From Photobacterium alginatilyticum (GTDB taxonomy: Bacteria > Pseudomonadota > Gammaproteobacteria > Enterobacterales > Vibrionaceae): a DNA stretch of 64,000 bases. Below are positions 46,164 to 56,769 of the stretch, one piece after another. The number at the start of each line of letters is the position of its first letter. The stretch's first letter is position 1. Location: assembly GCF_009910675.1 (NCBI RefSeq), contig NZ_RSEJ01000004.1, forward strand, positions 186,001 through 250,000. Reading direction: 5' to 3'. The notes under the pieces are model-generated. The model made no database searches, was not told where the DNA came from, and saw only the letters and a program-made list of their open reading frames with translations. The position numbers were made by a program, and so were the translations under genes.

Positions 46164-47333
46164 TTAAAGTAGCTCGGTTCCTTCTTTCAGTACCCGCCGT
46201 GAAATAATAAGCCTCATTATCTCATTGGTTCCTTCTAGGATTTGATGGACTCTTACATCACGGAAATGGCGTTCCAGCGAATACTCTTTGATATAGCCAT
46301 ATCCACCGTAGAGTTGCAGTGCCTGATCGCAAACCTTGAAACCAATGTCTGTCGCAAACCGCTTCGCCATCGCGCAGTATGCTGTCGCTTCGGGATCTTG
46401 TCGGTCTAGCTTGGTTGAGGCATAGCGCACCAACTGCCTGGCTGCGACCAATTCTGTTGCCATATCTGCAAGCTTGAACTGAACCGACTGAAATTGAGAC
46501 AGTGACTGGCCAAATTGCTGCCGCTCGGTCACATATTGCTTTGCCTGATTAAGGGCATGCTGGGCCGTACCTAGCGAGCAAGATGCAATGTTTATCCGCC
46601 CGCCATCTAACCCCTTCATCGCAAATTTGAAGCCTTCTCCCTCACTACCGAGCAAGTTAACAGCAGGGAGTTCAACATTTTCAAATGTCACAGCACGGGT
46701 TGGCTGGCTATTCCAACCCATTTTAGGCTCTTTTCTTCCGTAGCTGATCCCGGCAGCCTCCGCCGGTACAATAAAGGCTGAAATACCACTTGCTCCAGTC
46801 GCTTTCGAACCATCACTGCCAGTTCTTGCCATTACGACAAGCACATCCGTTTTACCTGCGCCGGAGATAAAAGCCTTGGCTCCGTTAAGCACATAACTAT
46901 CACCCTTCTTAACAGCCGTTGTGGTTAGTGATGCTGCATCGGATCCGGCATTGGCCTCGGTCAGACAATAAGAAGCCAACCATTCTCCCGTCAGTAATTT
47001 CGGACAAAACGCCGCCTTTGCCTGCTCGGTAGCAAACGAGGCAATCATCCAGCTAACCATGTTATGAATGGTCATAAAGGCCGTGGTTGAGGTGCAGCCC
47101 ATCGAAAGCTGCTCGAAGATAATAGAGGCATCCAGGCGACTTAGCCCTAACCCTCCCTGCTCTTCCGGCACATATAGACTCAGAAAGCCTAGTTCACCCG
47201 CTTCTCTTAGCACCTCTTTAGGAAATATCTGCTTTTCATCCCATTCAGCCGCCTGTGGCGCCAAACGTTCATTGGCAAACTGACGGGCAGTTTCAGCAAA
47301 AGCACGTTGTTCTTCATTGAGTTCAAAATCCAT
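46164..47333 (-). CDS. Acyl-CoA dehydrogenase, likely isobutyryl/2-methylbutyryl-CoA
   Basis: A 389-residue flavoprotein with the usual acyl-CoA dehydrogenase domains; YCLTEANAGSDAASL binds FAD/substrate, and the catalytic Glu lies in the canonical C-terminal place (QILEGTNEIMR), unlike the isovaleryl-CoA enzyme at 50854. Its position between mmsA and the hydratase points to short branched substrates from valine or isoleucine. Electrons would go to ETF. Exact chain preference is inferred. Confidence 0.9.
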   Translation of the reverse strand: MDFELNEEQRAFAETARQFANERLAPQAAEWDEKQIFPKEVLREAGELGFLSLYVPEEQGGLGLSRLDASIIFEQLSMGCTSTTAFMTIHNMVSWMIASFATEQAKAAFCPKLLTGEWLASYCLTEANAGSDAASLTTTAVKKGDSYVLNGAKAFISGAGKTDVLVVMARTGSDGSKATGASGISAFIVPAEAAGISYGRKEPKMGWNSQPTRAVTFENVELPAVNLLGSEGEGFKFAMKGLDGGRINIASCSLGTAQHALNQAKQYVTERQQFGQSLSQFQSVQFKLADMATELVAARQLVRYASTKLDRQDPEATAYCAMAKRFATDIGFKVCDQALQLYGGYGYIKEYSLERHFRDVRVHQILEGTNEIMRLIISRRVLKEGTELL

Positions 47334-47358
47334 CTTCGTCTCCCTTAGCGTTGGTAAA

Positions 47359-48852
47359 TCAACGTAGGTGGATCGTCAAATTTGGTCCGGTTGGAATATC
47401 ATCATCAAACCACCGAGAGGTGACTGTTTTTGTCTCAGTGTAAAAACGAACAGCCTGCTTGCCATACGCATGCAGATCACCGTAAAAACTCCCTCGCCAC
47501 CCGGTGAATGAAAAGAAAGGTAACGGCACCGGAATAGGTACATTAATACCAACCTGACCAACCTGAATTTCATGCTGATACTTACGTGCAGCAGCCCCGC
47601 AAGCGGTAAAGATTGATGTGCCGTTGCCATACGGATTGGCATTCACAAGTGCAATAGCCTCTTCCAACGTTTCAACCTCAACACAGAGCAGCACCGGGCC
47701 AAATATCTCTTCCTGATAGACAGACATTGATGTATTAACACTACTGAATAGTGTCGGTGCGACCCAATTGCCATCGGGATAATCTTCAACTTCACAGTGG
47801 CTACCGTCCAGCTCACAAACAGCACCTTGATCTTTACCTTCGCGGATCAAACGTAAAACACGATCTTTGGCTTTTTGGCTAATCAAAGGGCCGTAGCCGG
47901 CATTCTCGTCATCCCAGGCCCCGGGCCGGATCTTTGCCATAGCCTGCTTTAGCTCTGGTATCCATTCCTTGGCACCATCAACCAGTACCGCAACAGAAAT
48001 TGCCATACATCGCTGACCGGCAGCACCAACAGATGAACCCACCAGGTTATTAATCACCTGCTCTTTATTGGCATCCGGCATCACGACCATATGGTTTTTT
48101 GCCCCGGCAAACGCTTGTACACGTTTTAGGTGATGAGTCCCTGTCTGGTAGATATGACGGGCAACCGGCACCGAACCAACAAAAGAAATCGTTCTAATTT
48201 GCGGGTGCGCCAGTAAATAGTCCACCTGCTCGCGTTGGCCATGGACTATTTGCAACACGCCTTTTGGCGCACCGGCTTGTTCAAACAGCTCTGCTAAGCG
48301 AATGGAAGTCAGCGGCACCTGATCAGAAGGTTTCAGTACAAAGGTATTACCCGCGGCTATGGCCATCGGAAACATCCACAGCGGTATCATCGCCGGAAAG
48401 TTAAATGGGGTTATCCCGCAACACACTCCTAGTGGTTGCATGATCGAATAAGTATCGATCTCTTTGGCAACGTTCTCGACTGTTTCCCCCATCATGAGAC
48501 TGGCGATATTGGCGGCCTGCTCAACCACTTCAATTCCGCGCCAGACATCCCCTTTGGCATCAGCAAATATTTTTCCGGTTTCACTGGAAAGCAATGTGGC
48601 TATTTCATCATGATGTGTTTTCAGCAGTTGCTGATAGTTCAGCATTAACCGGGCACGTTCCGGTACCGGCACTTCTTTCCATGACTTGAAAGTCTCGTAA
48701 GCGCTGGATATGGCCTCTTCAATTTCATCTTCTGTCGCACAAGGTAGCTTGGCAATGACACTGTTCTCTGCCGGGTTGGTAACGTCTACCCACTGCAGCG
48801 ATTGCGACTGGCGGAACTCACCATCAATAAATAAAGGAACATGCTGGGTCAT
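47359..48852 (-). CDS. mmsA: Methylmalonate-semialdehyde dehydrogenase (CoA-acylating)
   Basis: The 497-residue aldehyde dehydrogenase has the family-specific [21 protein letters not shown], the NAD-binding [13 protein letters not shown], and the catalytic Cys in [14 protein letters not shown]. The end [10 protein letters not shown] is typical of MmsA. It converts methylmalonate semialdehyde to propionyl-CoA, the last valine-specific step. It is the second gene of the leftward operon. Confidence 0.96.
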   Translation of the reverse strand: MTQHVPLFIDGEFRQSQSLQWVDVTNPAENSVIAKLPCATEDEIEEAISSAYETFKSWKEVPVPERARLMLNYQQLLKTHHDEIATLLSSETGKIFADAKGDVWRGIEVVEQAANIASLMMGETVENVAKEIDTYSIMQPLGVCCGITPFNFPAMIPLWMFPMAIAAGNTFVLKPSDQVPLTSIRLAELFEQAGAPKGVLQIVHGQREQVDYLLAHPQIRTISFVGSVPVARHIYQTGTHHLKRVQAFAGAKNHMVVMPDANKEQVINNLVGSSVGAAGQRCMAISVAVLVDGAKEWIPELKQAMAKIRPGAWDDENAGYGPLISQKAKDRVLRLIREGKDQGAVCELDGSHCEVEDYPDGNWVAPTLFSSVNTSMSVYQEEIFGPVLLCVEVETLEEAIALVNANPYGNGTSIFTACGAAARKYQHEIQVGQVGINVPIPVPLPFFSFTGWRGSFYGDLHAYGKQAVRFYTETKTVTSRWFDDDIPTGPNLTIHLR

Positions 48853-48931
48853 AATTGCTCCTCAGGGTTTATCGCCCTGTATAAAAAGAAGGGAAAATTC
48901 GTGAATTAATGTTTTTCATACACAAAGTGTA

Positions 48932-50143
48932 CTAGCCGGAGTTCGCTGGAACTTCAATAGCTATGGCCGTCGCTTCACCTCCCCCTATACATAGCGAAGC
49001 AATGCCTTTCAAAGTCTGCTTATTCGTCTTGGCTTGTTGCTTGTTGTTCAGTGCATGGATTAAGGTGACGAGAATTCTCGCTCCACTTGCTCCTATTGGA
49101 TGGCCAAGTGCACAGGCTCCTCCGTGAATATTGACCTTTGACGGGTCTAGCTCCAGCTCACGAACGGCTATTTGGGTTACAACAGCAAAAGCCTCATTTA
49201 TTTCCCACAAATCAACATCATCGACAGACCATTCAAGTTCGGAAAGCAATTTGCGGATCGCGTAAACTGGCGCGGTTGTAAAATCAGCTGGCCGCTGTGC
49301 ATATGTCGCGTGCCCTTTGATGATAGCGAGCGGCGCAAGCCCTTGCTGACGGGCCGGCTCGGCATCCATCACCAACAAAGCTGCTGCGCCATCTGATATT
49401 GAGCTGGAATTGGCCGCGGTAACACTACCATCGCTGGCAAATGCCGGTTTTAACGCAGAGATCTTCTCGATGTTTATTTCACCAGGGTGCTCATCTTGAG
49501 AAACCAAAGTGACTCCGTGTGTATTCTCTTTCTTAATAGGGACAATTTCGCAGTCAAACATCTGCTGTTGCTGCGCAGCAACAGCCCGCTCGACAGACAT
49601 AATTGCCCATTGGTCCATCTCTTCGCGGGAAAACTCAAATTTATCTGCTACCTGCTGAGCATAAACGCCCATTAAATGACCGTCATAAGCATCTTGCAGG
49701 CCATCAAGAAACATATGGTCGTAAACAGTGTGATGACCTAATCGCATTCCGCTGCGGGCTTCTTTTTGCAAATACGGTGCATTGGTCATGCTTTCCATTC
49801 CACCCGCAATAATAGCTTCAGCACTGCCAGCGCGGATCAAGTCATTCGCGAGCATGACGGATTTCATCCCAGATCCGCAGACCTTATTTATGGTGGTGCA
49901 GCCAACCGAATGTGGCAACCCGGCACCGAGGGCGGCCTGTCTTGCCGGAGCTTGGCCGCACCCGGCGGGTAACACGCACCCCATGTAAACTTCATCAATC
50001 TCTGGCGGGGTGATTGCTACCTCTTCGAGCACAGCTTGAATAGCAAACGTACCTAGCTCAGGTGCCGAGTATGAAGAAAATTGCCCCTGAAAGCTTCCGA
50101 GTGCGGTACGGCGTGCTGCGACAATCCAAACGTTTTTGTCCAT
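48932..50143 (-). CDS. Acetyl-CoA acetyltransferase / thiolase
   Basis: The 403-residue thiolase has the nucleophilic Cys89 in NKVCGSGMK, WEINEAFAV, GGACALGHPIGASGAR with the catalytic His, and CIGGGEATAIAIE with the second Cys. It may cleave 2-methylacetoacetyl-CoA from isoleucine or acetoacetyl-CoA from leucine. It is the first gene of the leftward operon and starts 78 bases from the inverted repeat shared with liuR. Confidence 0.93.
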   Translation of the reverse strand: MDKNVWIVAARRTALGSFQGQFSSYSAPELGTFAIQAVLEEVAITPPEIDEVYMGCVLPAGCGQAPARQAALGAGLPHSVGCTTINKVCGSGMKSVMLANDLIRAGSAEAIIAGGMESMTNAPYLQKEARSGMRLGHHTVYDHMFLDGLQDAYDGHLMGVYAQQVADKFEFSREEMDQWAIMSVERAVAAQQQQMFDCEIVPIKKENTHGVTLVSQDEHPGEINIEKISALKPAFASDGSVTAANSSSISDGAAALLVMDAEPARQQGLAPLAIIKGHATYAQRPADFTTAPVYAIRKLLSELEWSVDDVDLWEINEAFAVVTQIAVRELELDPSKVNIHGGACALGHPIGASGARILVTLIHALNNKQQAKTNKQTLKGIASLCIGGGEATAIAIEVPANSG

Positions 50144-50220
50144 TACTTCGCCCTCTTTGAAGACAGCAATAACAGTGAAAACTGAAACCCTTTGATAATA
50201 GTCAGAACCGGCTCAATTCC

Positions 50221-50265
50221 TTGACGTTTACGTAAGCATAGCACTAACATTTACGTAAACGTTAA
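50221..50265. promoter_or_regulatory. Putative LiuR operator with overlapping divergent promoters
   Basis: TTGACGTTTACGTAA (50221-50235) and TTACGTAAACGTTAA (50251-50265) are inverted repeats matching at 14 of 15 positions. Each outer end can act as a -35: TTGACG with TAACAT (18-base spacer) rightward to liuR, and TTAACG with TATGCT (19-base spacer) leftward to the thiolase gene. Long spacers are typical of MerR-type promoters. LiuR regulation of such clusters is known in gammaproteobacteria; binding here is inferred from symmetry and place. Confidence 0.72.
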
Positions 50266-50414
50266 GAAACAAACTGATCACACTTGTAATTCTGTTGGCA
50301 ACTCTATGTACAGCATAATTGCCAAACGTAGTCGCAGACTGAGTTCAACATTTCAGTCCCGGCTGTTGCCGGACCTCACCATGTTGTGAGTCCGCGCCTT
50401 GAGGAGGCTGTAAG

Positions 50415-50792
50415 GTGGAGACTTTCAAAATCAGTGACTTAGCGAAAGAGTTCGATATAACAACCCGTAGTATTCGGTTTTATGAAGATGTCGGCCTGCT
50501 ACACCCTTCCCGAAACGGTAATACTCGGGTCTACAAACGCCGGGACAAAATCAGGCTCAAGCTGATTTTACGAGGGAAACGACTGGGATTCTCATTGGCT
50601 GAAATTCGTGAACTGTTCGAGCTCTATGATACCAACCAGAGCCACGCCCAGCTCAATGAAATGCTGAAGATCATTGACGATAAACAGGCCGTTTTAAAGC
50701 GCCAGCTTGATGACATCAATGTCGTGCTAAATGAGCTCCAGATTGCCAAAGCCCGTTGCCATCAGGCCCTGAACAACTCAGACACACACTGA
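50415..50792 (+). CDS. liuR: LiuR, MerR-family regulator of branched-chain amino acid catabolism
   Basis: A 125-residue protein with a MerR winged helix at the N-terminus ([29 protein letters not shown]), a coiled-coil dimerisation helix (about residues 75-115) and no effector domain. It starts with GTG at 50415, with GAGGAGG seven bases upstream. It heads the leucine operon, as liuR does in Shewanella and Vibrio, where it represses liu genes until pathway acyl-CoAs are present. Confidence 0.93.
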   Translation: METFKISDLAKEFDITTRSIRFYEDVGLLHPSRNGNTRVYKRRDKIRLKLILRGKRLGFSLAEIRELFELYDTNQSHAQLNEMLKIIDDKQAVLKRQLDDINVVLNELQIAKARCHQALNNSDTH

Positions 50793-50853
50793 CTACGACC
50801 ACTACGCTATCGAAATTAAACCGTTCACCACAACTTGGTTAACCGGAGATGTT

Positions 50854-52023
50854 ATGAAAGATCTGTTTACGCCCCTTAATTTTGGCCTTGACGACACCCT
50901 CGATATGCTCCGCGAACAGGTCAACAATTTTGCCAGCGAGGCCATTGCCCCTCTGGCAGCACAAGCGGATCAGGACAATCAGTTTCCCAACCAGCTTTGG
51001 CCTCTGATGGGCGAGATGGGGTTGCTCGGTGTCACCGTAAGTGAAGAGTATGGCGGTGCCAACATGGGATATCTCGCCCATGTTATCGCCATGGAAGAAA
51101 TCAGCCGGGCATCAGCCTCTGTGGGTTTGAGCTATGGAGCGCACTCGAATCTCTGTGTCAATCAAATCTATCGCAACGGGACAGCTGAGCAAAGAGCAAA
51201 ATACCTGCCGCCGCTAATTACGGGCGAACATGTTGGAGCTCTGGCGATGAGTGAACCCAATGCGGGCTCAGATGTTGTCAGTATGCAACTTAGGGCCGAG
51301 CGACACGGAGACAGTTTCGTCCTCAATGGCAGCAAAATGTGGATCACCAACGGTCCTGATGCCCAGACCTTTGTCGTCTACGCCAAAACAGAGCCAGAGT
51401 CCGGTTCACATGGGATTTCAGCGTTTATTATTGAACGTGATTTTGCAGGTTTTAGTCATGCTCAAAAGCTCGACAAACTAGGGATGCGTGGCTCCAACAC
51501 CTGTGAACTGGTATTTCATGACTGTGTCGTGCCGGCCGAGAACCTCCTTGGCGAACTCAACAAAGGGGTTAACGTCTTGATGAGCGGGCTGGACTATGAA
51601 CGTGTCGTTCTTGCCGCAGGCCCCTTGGGGATCATGCGGGCATGTCTCGATCTTGTTATGCCCTACATTCATGACCGCAAGCAGTTTGGTCAATCTATTG
51701 GAAAATTCCAACTGGTTCAGGCCAAAGTTGCCGACATGTACACCCGAACCAATGCTGCACGTGCCTATGTCTATGCCGTTGCTGCGGCCTGTGACCGGGG
51801 CGAAAGCACAAGAAAAGATGCTGCAGGCGCCATTTTATACAGCGCCGAACTGGCTACCCAGTTGGCATTGGATGCCATTCAACTGCTCGGCGGAAATGGG
51901 TATATCAACGAGTTTCCTGCTGGTCGTCTGCTCAGGGATGCCAAATTGTATGAAATAGGTGCCGGCACCTCTGAAATTCGCCGCATGCTGATCGGCAGAG
52001 AACTGTTCGAGGAATCAAAATAA
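50854..52023 (+). CDS. liuA: Isovaleryl-CoA dehydrogenase
   Basis: This 389-residue flavoenzyme has the acyl-CoA dehydrogenase fold. The C-terminal site where most relatives have catalytic Glu reads [10 protein letters not shown], without it; instead a Glu stands in [16 protein letters not shown], the location used by isovaleryl-CoA dehydrogenases. [11 protein letters not shown] and [26 protein letters not shown] are also typical. It makes 3-methylcrotonyl-CoA in leucine breakdown. Confidence 0.96.
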   Translation: MKDLFTPLNFGLDDTLDMLREQVNNFASEAIAPLAAQADQDNQFPNQLWPLMGEMGLLGVTVSEEYGGANMGYLAHVIAMEEISRASASVGLSYGAHSNLCVNQIYRNGTAEQRAKYLPPLITGEHVGALAMSEPNAGSDVVSMQLRAERHGDSFVLNGSKMWITNGPDAQTFVVYAKTEPESGSHGISAFIIERDFAGFSHAQKLDKLGMRGSNTCELVFHDCVVPAENLLGELNKGVNVLMSGLDYERVVLAAGPLGIMRACLDLVMPYIHDRKQFGQSIGKFQLVQAKVADMYTRTNAARAYVYAVAAACDRGESTRKDAAGAILYSAELATQLALDAIQLLGGNGYINEFPAGRLLRDAKLYEIGAGTSEIRRMLIGRELFEESK

Positions 52024-52035
52024 GGACACGGCTTG

Positions 52036-53652
52036 ATGGCAATTATTCAAACACATATTCATGCCAATGAACCCCAGTTCAAGCAAAACAAGCAGAGTAT
52101 GGCCGAGCTGGTTGACGAGCTTCATTCTCATGTTCACCTATTGCTGCAAGGTGGTGGTGAGCAGGCAAAAGCCCGGCAGAAAGAAAAAGGGAAACTTCCG
52201 GTGCGGGATCGGATAGATGCGGTACTCGATCCTGGCAGCCCTTTCCTTGAAATCGGACAATTTGCAGCCTGGCAGGTCTATGACGAAGAAATTCCTTGTG
52301 CAGGTGTCATTGCGGGAATTGGCAGAGTGGAAGGTGTCGAGTGCATGATTATCGGCAATGATCCCACCGTCAAAGGCGGCACCTATTACCCACTCACCGT
52401 TAAGAAACACCTGCGTGCACAGGAGATTGCCGAACGATGCCACCTTCCCTGCATTTATCTGGTGGACTCCGGTGGGGCCAACCTTCCCCATCAGGCAGAA
52501 GTTTTTCCCGATCGGGATCATTTTGGTCGGATATTTTTCAATCAGGCCCGGATGTCTGCCAAGGGGATCCCGCAAATTGCTGTGGTACTGGGCTTATGTA
52601 CCGCAGGTGGAGCCTATGTACCGGCCATGGCCGATGTTTCAATTATCGTTAAAGAGCAAGGCACAATTTTCCTGGCTGGCCCCCCACTGGTAAAAGCCGC
52701 TACAGGTGAAATTGTCTCAGCCGAAGAACTGGGTGGTGCCGATGTGCACTGCAAAACATCAGGCGTTGCCGATTATTTTGCCCACAATGAGCATCATGCT
52801 TTAGAGCTAACCCGACAAGCAATAGCAAGCTGTCACATTGAAGCTCAACCCAAAGCCGAATGTTCAATAGAAAACCAGCCGTTGCCGCCACGTTACCCTG
52901 CCGATGAACTTCTCGGTATTGTCGGCACCGATCTGAGAAAGCCCATCGAAATCAAGGAAGTGATAGCGCGCATTGTTGATGACTCCGCCTTTGATGAGTT
53001 CAAGGCCCTGTATGGAGACACACTGGTCTGTGGTTTCGCAACACTCTATGGCCACCCTATCGGCATTGTTGCCAACAACGGCATCTTGTTTTCAGAATCG
53101 GCTCAGAAAGGCGCCCACTTCATCGAACTTTGCGCCAAAAGAAAAATTCCCCTGCTTTTCCTCCAGAACATAACCGGCTTTATGGTCGGCAAAAAGTATG
53201 AATCGGAGGGAATAGCCAAACATGGCGCAAAAATGGTGATGGCAGTGGCCTGCGCCGATGTTCCGAAGTTTACCGTAATTATTGGTGGCTCATTCGGGGC
53301 CGGTAACTACGGCATGTGCGGCAGAGCCTATAGCCCAACCATGATGTGGATGTGGCCCAACGCCCGCATATCCGTCATGGGTGGTGATCAGGCTGCGGGG
53401 GTGATGGCCCAGGTCACTCGCGATATCAAAGAGCGCAAAGGCCAACCTTGGACAGACGAAGAGGAAGCTGCGTTTAAAAAGCCTATTCGCGATCAGTATG
53501 AAAAGGAAGGCTCCCCATATTATGCCAGTGCCAGACTGTGGGATGACGGCATTATCGATCCAAGACAGACACGGGAGATAGTCGGCATTGCCCTGTCAGC
53601 ATCGTTAAGGGCACCGATACCTGAAAGCCAGTTTGGTATTTTCAGGATGTAA
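52036..53652 (+). CDS. liuB: Methylcrotonyl-CoA carboxylase, carboxyltransferase (beta) subunit
   Basis: The 538-residue protein is a full-length biotin-dependent carboxyltransferase: N-terminal half with [19 protein letters not shown] and [15 protein letters not shown]-terminal half with [22 protein letters not shown] and [16 protein letters not shown]. It carboxylates 3-methylcrotonyl-CoA using carboxybiotin from LiuD. The ATG at 52036 is 12 bases after liuA; an adjoining TTG is less likely. Confidence 0.96.
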   Translation: MAIIQTHIHANEPQFKQNKQSMAELVDELHSHVHLLLQGGGEQAKARQKEKGKLPVRDRIDAVLDPGSPFLEIGQFAAWQVYDEEIPCAGVIAGIGRVEGVECMIIGNDPTVKGGTYYPLTVKKHLRAQEIAERCHLPCIYLVDSGGANLPHQAEVFPDRDHFGRIFFNQARMSAKGIPQIAVVLGLCTAGGAYVPAMADVSIIVKEQGTIFLAGPPLVKAATGEIVSAEELGGADVHCKTSGVADYFAHNEHHALELTRQAIASCHIEAQPKAECSIENQPLPPRYPADELLGIVGTDLRKPIEIKEVIARIVDDSAFDEFKALYGDTLVCGFATLYGHPIGIVANNGILFSESAQKGAHFIELCAKRKIPLLFLQNITGFMVGKKYESEGIAKHGAKMVMAVACADVPKFTVIIGGSFGAGNYGMCGRAYSPTMMWMWPNARISVMGGDQAAGVMAQVTRDIKERKGQPWTDEEEAAFKKPIRDQYEKEGSPYYASARLWDDGIIDPRQTREIVGIALSASLRAPIPESQFGIFRM

Positions 53653-53707
53653 GCCATATACAGCTTTATTATGAGTATTTCTGACTAGGGCTTCAAAGGA
53701 GATGATC

Positions 53708-54580
53708 ATGAGTCAGCACCCGAATAGAAGCAATTGCCTCAACCACAGTAACAGCTTTAAAGTTGAAAACCTGCACACCGAGCCCGATGCAGATGTACTA
53801 TGCTCGATTAACGAAACCGGAGTTGCGACAATAACGCTCAACCGGGTCAACAAACACAATGCATTTGATGCCACTATTATTCGTACCCTGCTGGAAGACC
53901 TTTCTCAGTTAAAAGCACATCCAACACTCAGAGCCCTCATCCTTAAAGCCAACGGCAAGCATTTTTCGGCCGGTGCCGATCTACAATGGATGAAGTCCAT
54001 GGCCGATAAGCCCCTTGATGTTAACCAAGCTGATGCGCTCCAGTTGGCCGAACTGCTACATGAACTGGACAACTTCCCAGCCCCCAGCATTGTCTATGTT
54101 CAGGGAAGTGCTTTTGGCGGCGCTTTAGGGCTCATTTGCTGCTGCGATATTGCAATCGCTGATAAGACAGCTCAGTTCTGCCTCAGTGAAGTCAAACTCG
54201 GCTTGATCCCCGCGACAATCGGACCTTATGTCTGTCGCACTATCGGGCAACGCCAGGCACGACGTTATATGCTGACTGCAGAACGCTTCAATGTCGAAAC
54301 CGCCCATCAGCTCAACGTGATCCATGAAATAACCAGCACCCAAAAAGAAGCCAGTGAGCTCGTTACTACACTGACTTCCCATATCCTGGGCAATAGTCCT
54401 AATGCGATGGTTCAAGTGAAGAAGTTATGCCAACTGTGTGACAGCCACAGTATTGATGAAGAACTAATAAACACTACCAGCGAACTCATTGCTGAAATCC
54501 GTATCTCACCCGAAGGACAAGAAGGACTGAAAGCCTTCTTCGCCAAGCGCCCACCGGCATGGAGCATTGATAATGAGTAA
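53708..54580 (+). CDS. liuC: Methylglutaconyl-CoA hydratase
   Basis: A 290-residue crotonase with motifs GKHFSAGADLQWMKSM and GSAFGGALGLICCCDIAIAD and catalytic Glu in LSEVKLGLIPATIGPYV. It has about 25 extra N-terminal residues rich in Asn and Ser compared with usual hydratases. The ATG at 53708 has AAAGGAG seven bases upstream; ATG 53702 is too close to that site. It acts between the carboxylase and HMG-CoA lyase and overlaps liuD by eight bases. Confidence 0.94.
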   Translation: MSQHPNRSNCLNHSNSFKVENLHTEPDADVLCSINETGVATITLNRVNKHNAFDATIIRTLLEDLSQLKAHPTLRALILKANGKHFSAGADLQWMKSMADKPLDVNQADALQLAELLHELDNFPAPSIVYVQGSAFGGALGLICCCDIAIADKTAQFCLSEVKLGLIPATIGPYVCRTIGQRQARRYMLTAERFNVETAHQLNVIHEITSTQKEASELVTTLTSHILGNSPNAMVQVKKLCQLCDSHSIDEELINTTSELIAEIRISPEGQEGLKAFFAKRPPAWSIDNE

Positions 54581-56753
54581 AATTACGGATGATAAAGTCA
54601 TTTCCCTAGCTAATAACACCGGTGACTCTCTGACAGCACTCAATGAGCCAAGAGACATTAGCAGGATACTTATTGCCAATCGTGGTGAAATCGCGTGCAG
54701 GGTTATTGAGACCGCCCAAAAAATGGGCATTGAAACCATCGCTATTTATTCTGAAGCAGACAGGCTAGCCAAGCATGTCAGCATGGCCGATCACGCTATT
54801 TTGGTAGGTGAAGCGCCAGCCGCGAATTCCTACCTCAATATTGCACGGATTATACAGGCCGCCAAGACACTCGAGGCTGATGCCATTCATCCGGGTTACG
54901 GTTTTCTTTCTGAAAATGCATCGTTTGCCGAAGCTTGCCTTGAAAACGATCTAATCTTCATCGGTCCACCGTCTTCGGCGATGAAAGCAATGAGCTCAAA
55001 ATCTGATGCCAAATCCATTATGGAACAGGCCCATGTTCCCTTAATACCGGGGTACCACGGTGACGATAATAGCGTTGAAACGCTAACTGCGACAGCCAAC
55101 CAAATCGGCTACCCTGTCCTACTCAAAGCGGCACTCGGTGGCGGTGGTAAAGGCATGCGAATCGTCGAATCTGCACATGAAATGCCCGAAGCCATTGCCA
55201 GCGCCAAACGCGAATCAACGACGTCGTTCGGGGATGATTTACTGCTTATTGAAAAATACCTGGTCGAGCCAAGGCATATTGAAGTTCAGATGTTTGCCGA
55301 CCAATACGGTAACGCGATCTATCTTTCTGATCGTGATTGCTCAATTCAACGACGTCATCAAAAAATCGTCGAAGAGGCACCGGCTCCCAATCTCCCTGCC
55401 ACCCTTCGCCATGCAATGGGCCAGGCTGCTGTCGATGCCGCCAAGGCGATTGGCTATATCGGTGCCGGTACTGTCGAGTTTCTACTTGATGCTTCCGGCA
55501 AGTTTTACTTCATGGAAATGAACACCCGACTCCAGGTCGAGCATCCGGTTACAGAGCTCATAACAAGGCAAGACTTGGTTGAATGGCAGATTAATATTGC
55601 CAAAGGTATCCCGCTCCCGCTCAGCCAAAGCGAGATAATCCATCAGGGTCACGCGATGGAAGTAAGGATTTATGCAGAGGATCCAAACCAGGACTTCTTG
55701 CCTTCATCGGGTCATATTCATCATCTTAGTGAGCCAGAAAAAAACAGCGAGCAAACAATTGTCAGGGTAGATTCCGGGATCCAACAAGGTGACACCGTCA
55801 CCTCTCATTATGACCCAATGCTGTCAAAGCTCATCGTCTGGGCAGCAACAAGAAACTCAGCAACATTGGCTTTATCTCAAGCTCTTGCAAATTATCGCTT
55901 AATAGGTCCGGCAACCAATATTGATTATCTGCAACGAGTCATTAACCACCCCGCTTTCAAGAATGCCGATCTCACTACCCATTTTATAGAGCACCATCAA
56001 GCTGAGCTTATTAGTGATCATGCTCCCGGCATCGAGCTAAAAGTGACTAACAATACCGATAGTAAGAAATCCGGCAACAACTCAGATTTACTCACTATTT
56101 CCAAACTTTCGCTTTTCGCTGCGATCTCTTCCATCCACCGGGAGGGTAAGTTCACTCATTGGCGCTTAAATCAACCATCTAGCCAAGAAATAACTGTGAG
56201 CGACTCCCACGGTGAACATTTTCAGTTTGTTTTTCAGTTCCCGGGTATATCCCAACCATTCTCAAATACTTATACGAGCACTGGTATGCAGATCCAATTG
56301 GTCCAAGTAGCTTCGAATGACCGACATTGTGACCTGGCAGCTCAGGTTATCCACTTGTTATCTATTACCAATACCGATGGTGGGAATCGCTACCAGATAG
56401 AAGTTAATGGTCAGAAAGAGCACTTTACGCATATTGAATCAAATGAAGAGCAGCATATTTATTATCAAACCTGGCATGATAATTATTTCATCGGTAACGA
56501 CACTGACCATGTCCATTTACATAATGAAGAAGAAAATCAAGCCATTGCTCCCCTGAATGGCATCATCACCGCCCTACTCTGCCAACCGGGTGATAACGTC
56601 GACAAAGACCAGCCTCTGTTAGTTATAGAAGCCATGAAAATGGAATATACCGTCAGAGCACCATACAAAGGAAGAGTTTCGAAAGTGCTATTCGCACTCG
56701 GTGATCAAGTGGATCATGGCGAACTACTCGTGCGCATTGACCCAGAAAAATAA
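54573..56753 (+). CDS. liuD: Methylcrotonyl-CoA carboxylase, biotin carboxylase (alpha) subunit
   Basis: The 726-residue protein has a biotin carboxylase domain (ILIANRGEIACRVIETA; ATP-grasp LKAALGGGGKGMRIV; FMEMNTRLQVEHPVTELIT), a divergent middle BT region, and a C-terminal biotinyl domain with Lys in VIEAMKMEYTVRAPY. An N-terminal extension of about 25 residues precedes the usual start of such proteins. GGAG is eight bases before the ATG. It partners LiuB. Confidence 0.96.
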   Translation: MSKITDDKVISLANNTGDSLTALNEPRDISRILIANRGEIACRVIETAQKMGIETIAIYSEADRLAKHVSMADHAILVGEAPAANSYLNIARIIQAAKTLEADAIHPGYGFLSENASFAEACLENDLIFIGPPSSAMKAMSSKSDAKSIMEQAHVPLIPGYHGDDNSVETLTATANQIGYPVLLKAALGGGGKGMRIVESAHEMPEAIASAKRESTTSFGDDLLLIEKYLVEPRHIEVQMFADQYGNAIYLSDRDCSIQRRHQKIVEEAPAPNLPATLRHAMGQAAVDAAKAIGYIGAGTVEFLLDASGKFYFMEMNTRLQVEHPVTELITRQDLVEWQINIAKGIPLPLSQSEIIHQGHAMEVRIYAEDPNQDFLPSSGHIHHLSEPEKNSEQTIVRVDSGIQQGDTVTSHYDPMLSKLIVWAATRNSATLALSQALANYRLIGPATNIDYLQRVINHPAFKNADLTTHFIEHHQAELISDHAPGIELKVTNNTDSKKSGNNSDLLTISKLSLFAAISSIHREGKFTHWRLNQPSSQEITVSDSHGEHFQFVFQFPGISQPFSNTYTSTGMQIQLVQVASNDRHCDLAAQVIHLLSITNTDGGNRYQIEVNGQKEHFTHIESNEEQHIYYQTWHDNYFIGNDTDHVHLHNEEENQAIAPLNGIITALLCQPGDNVDKDQPLLVIEAMKMEYTVRAPYKGRVSKVLFALGDQVDHGELLVRIDPEK

Positions 56754-56769
56754 CAGACGGAGAGCCCTG

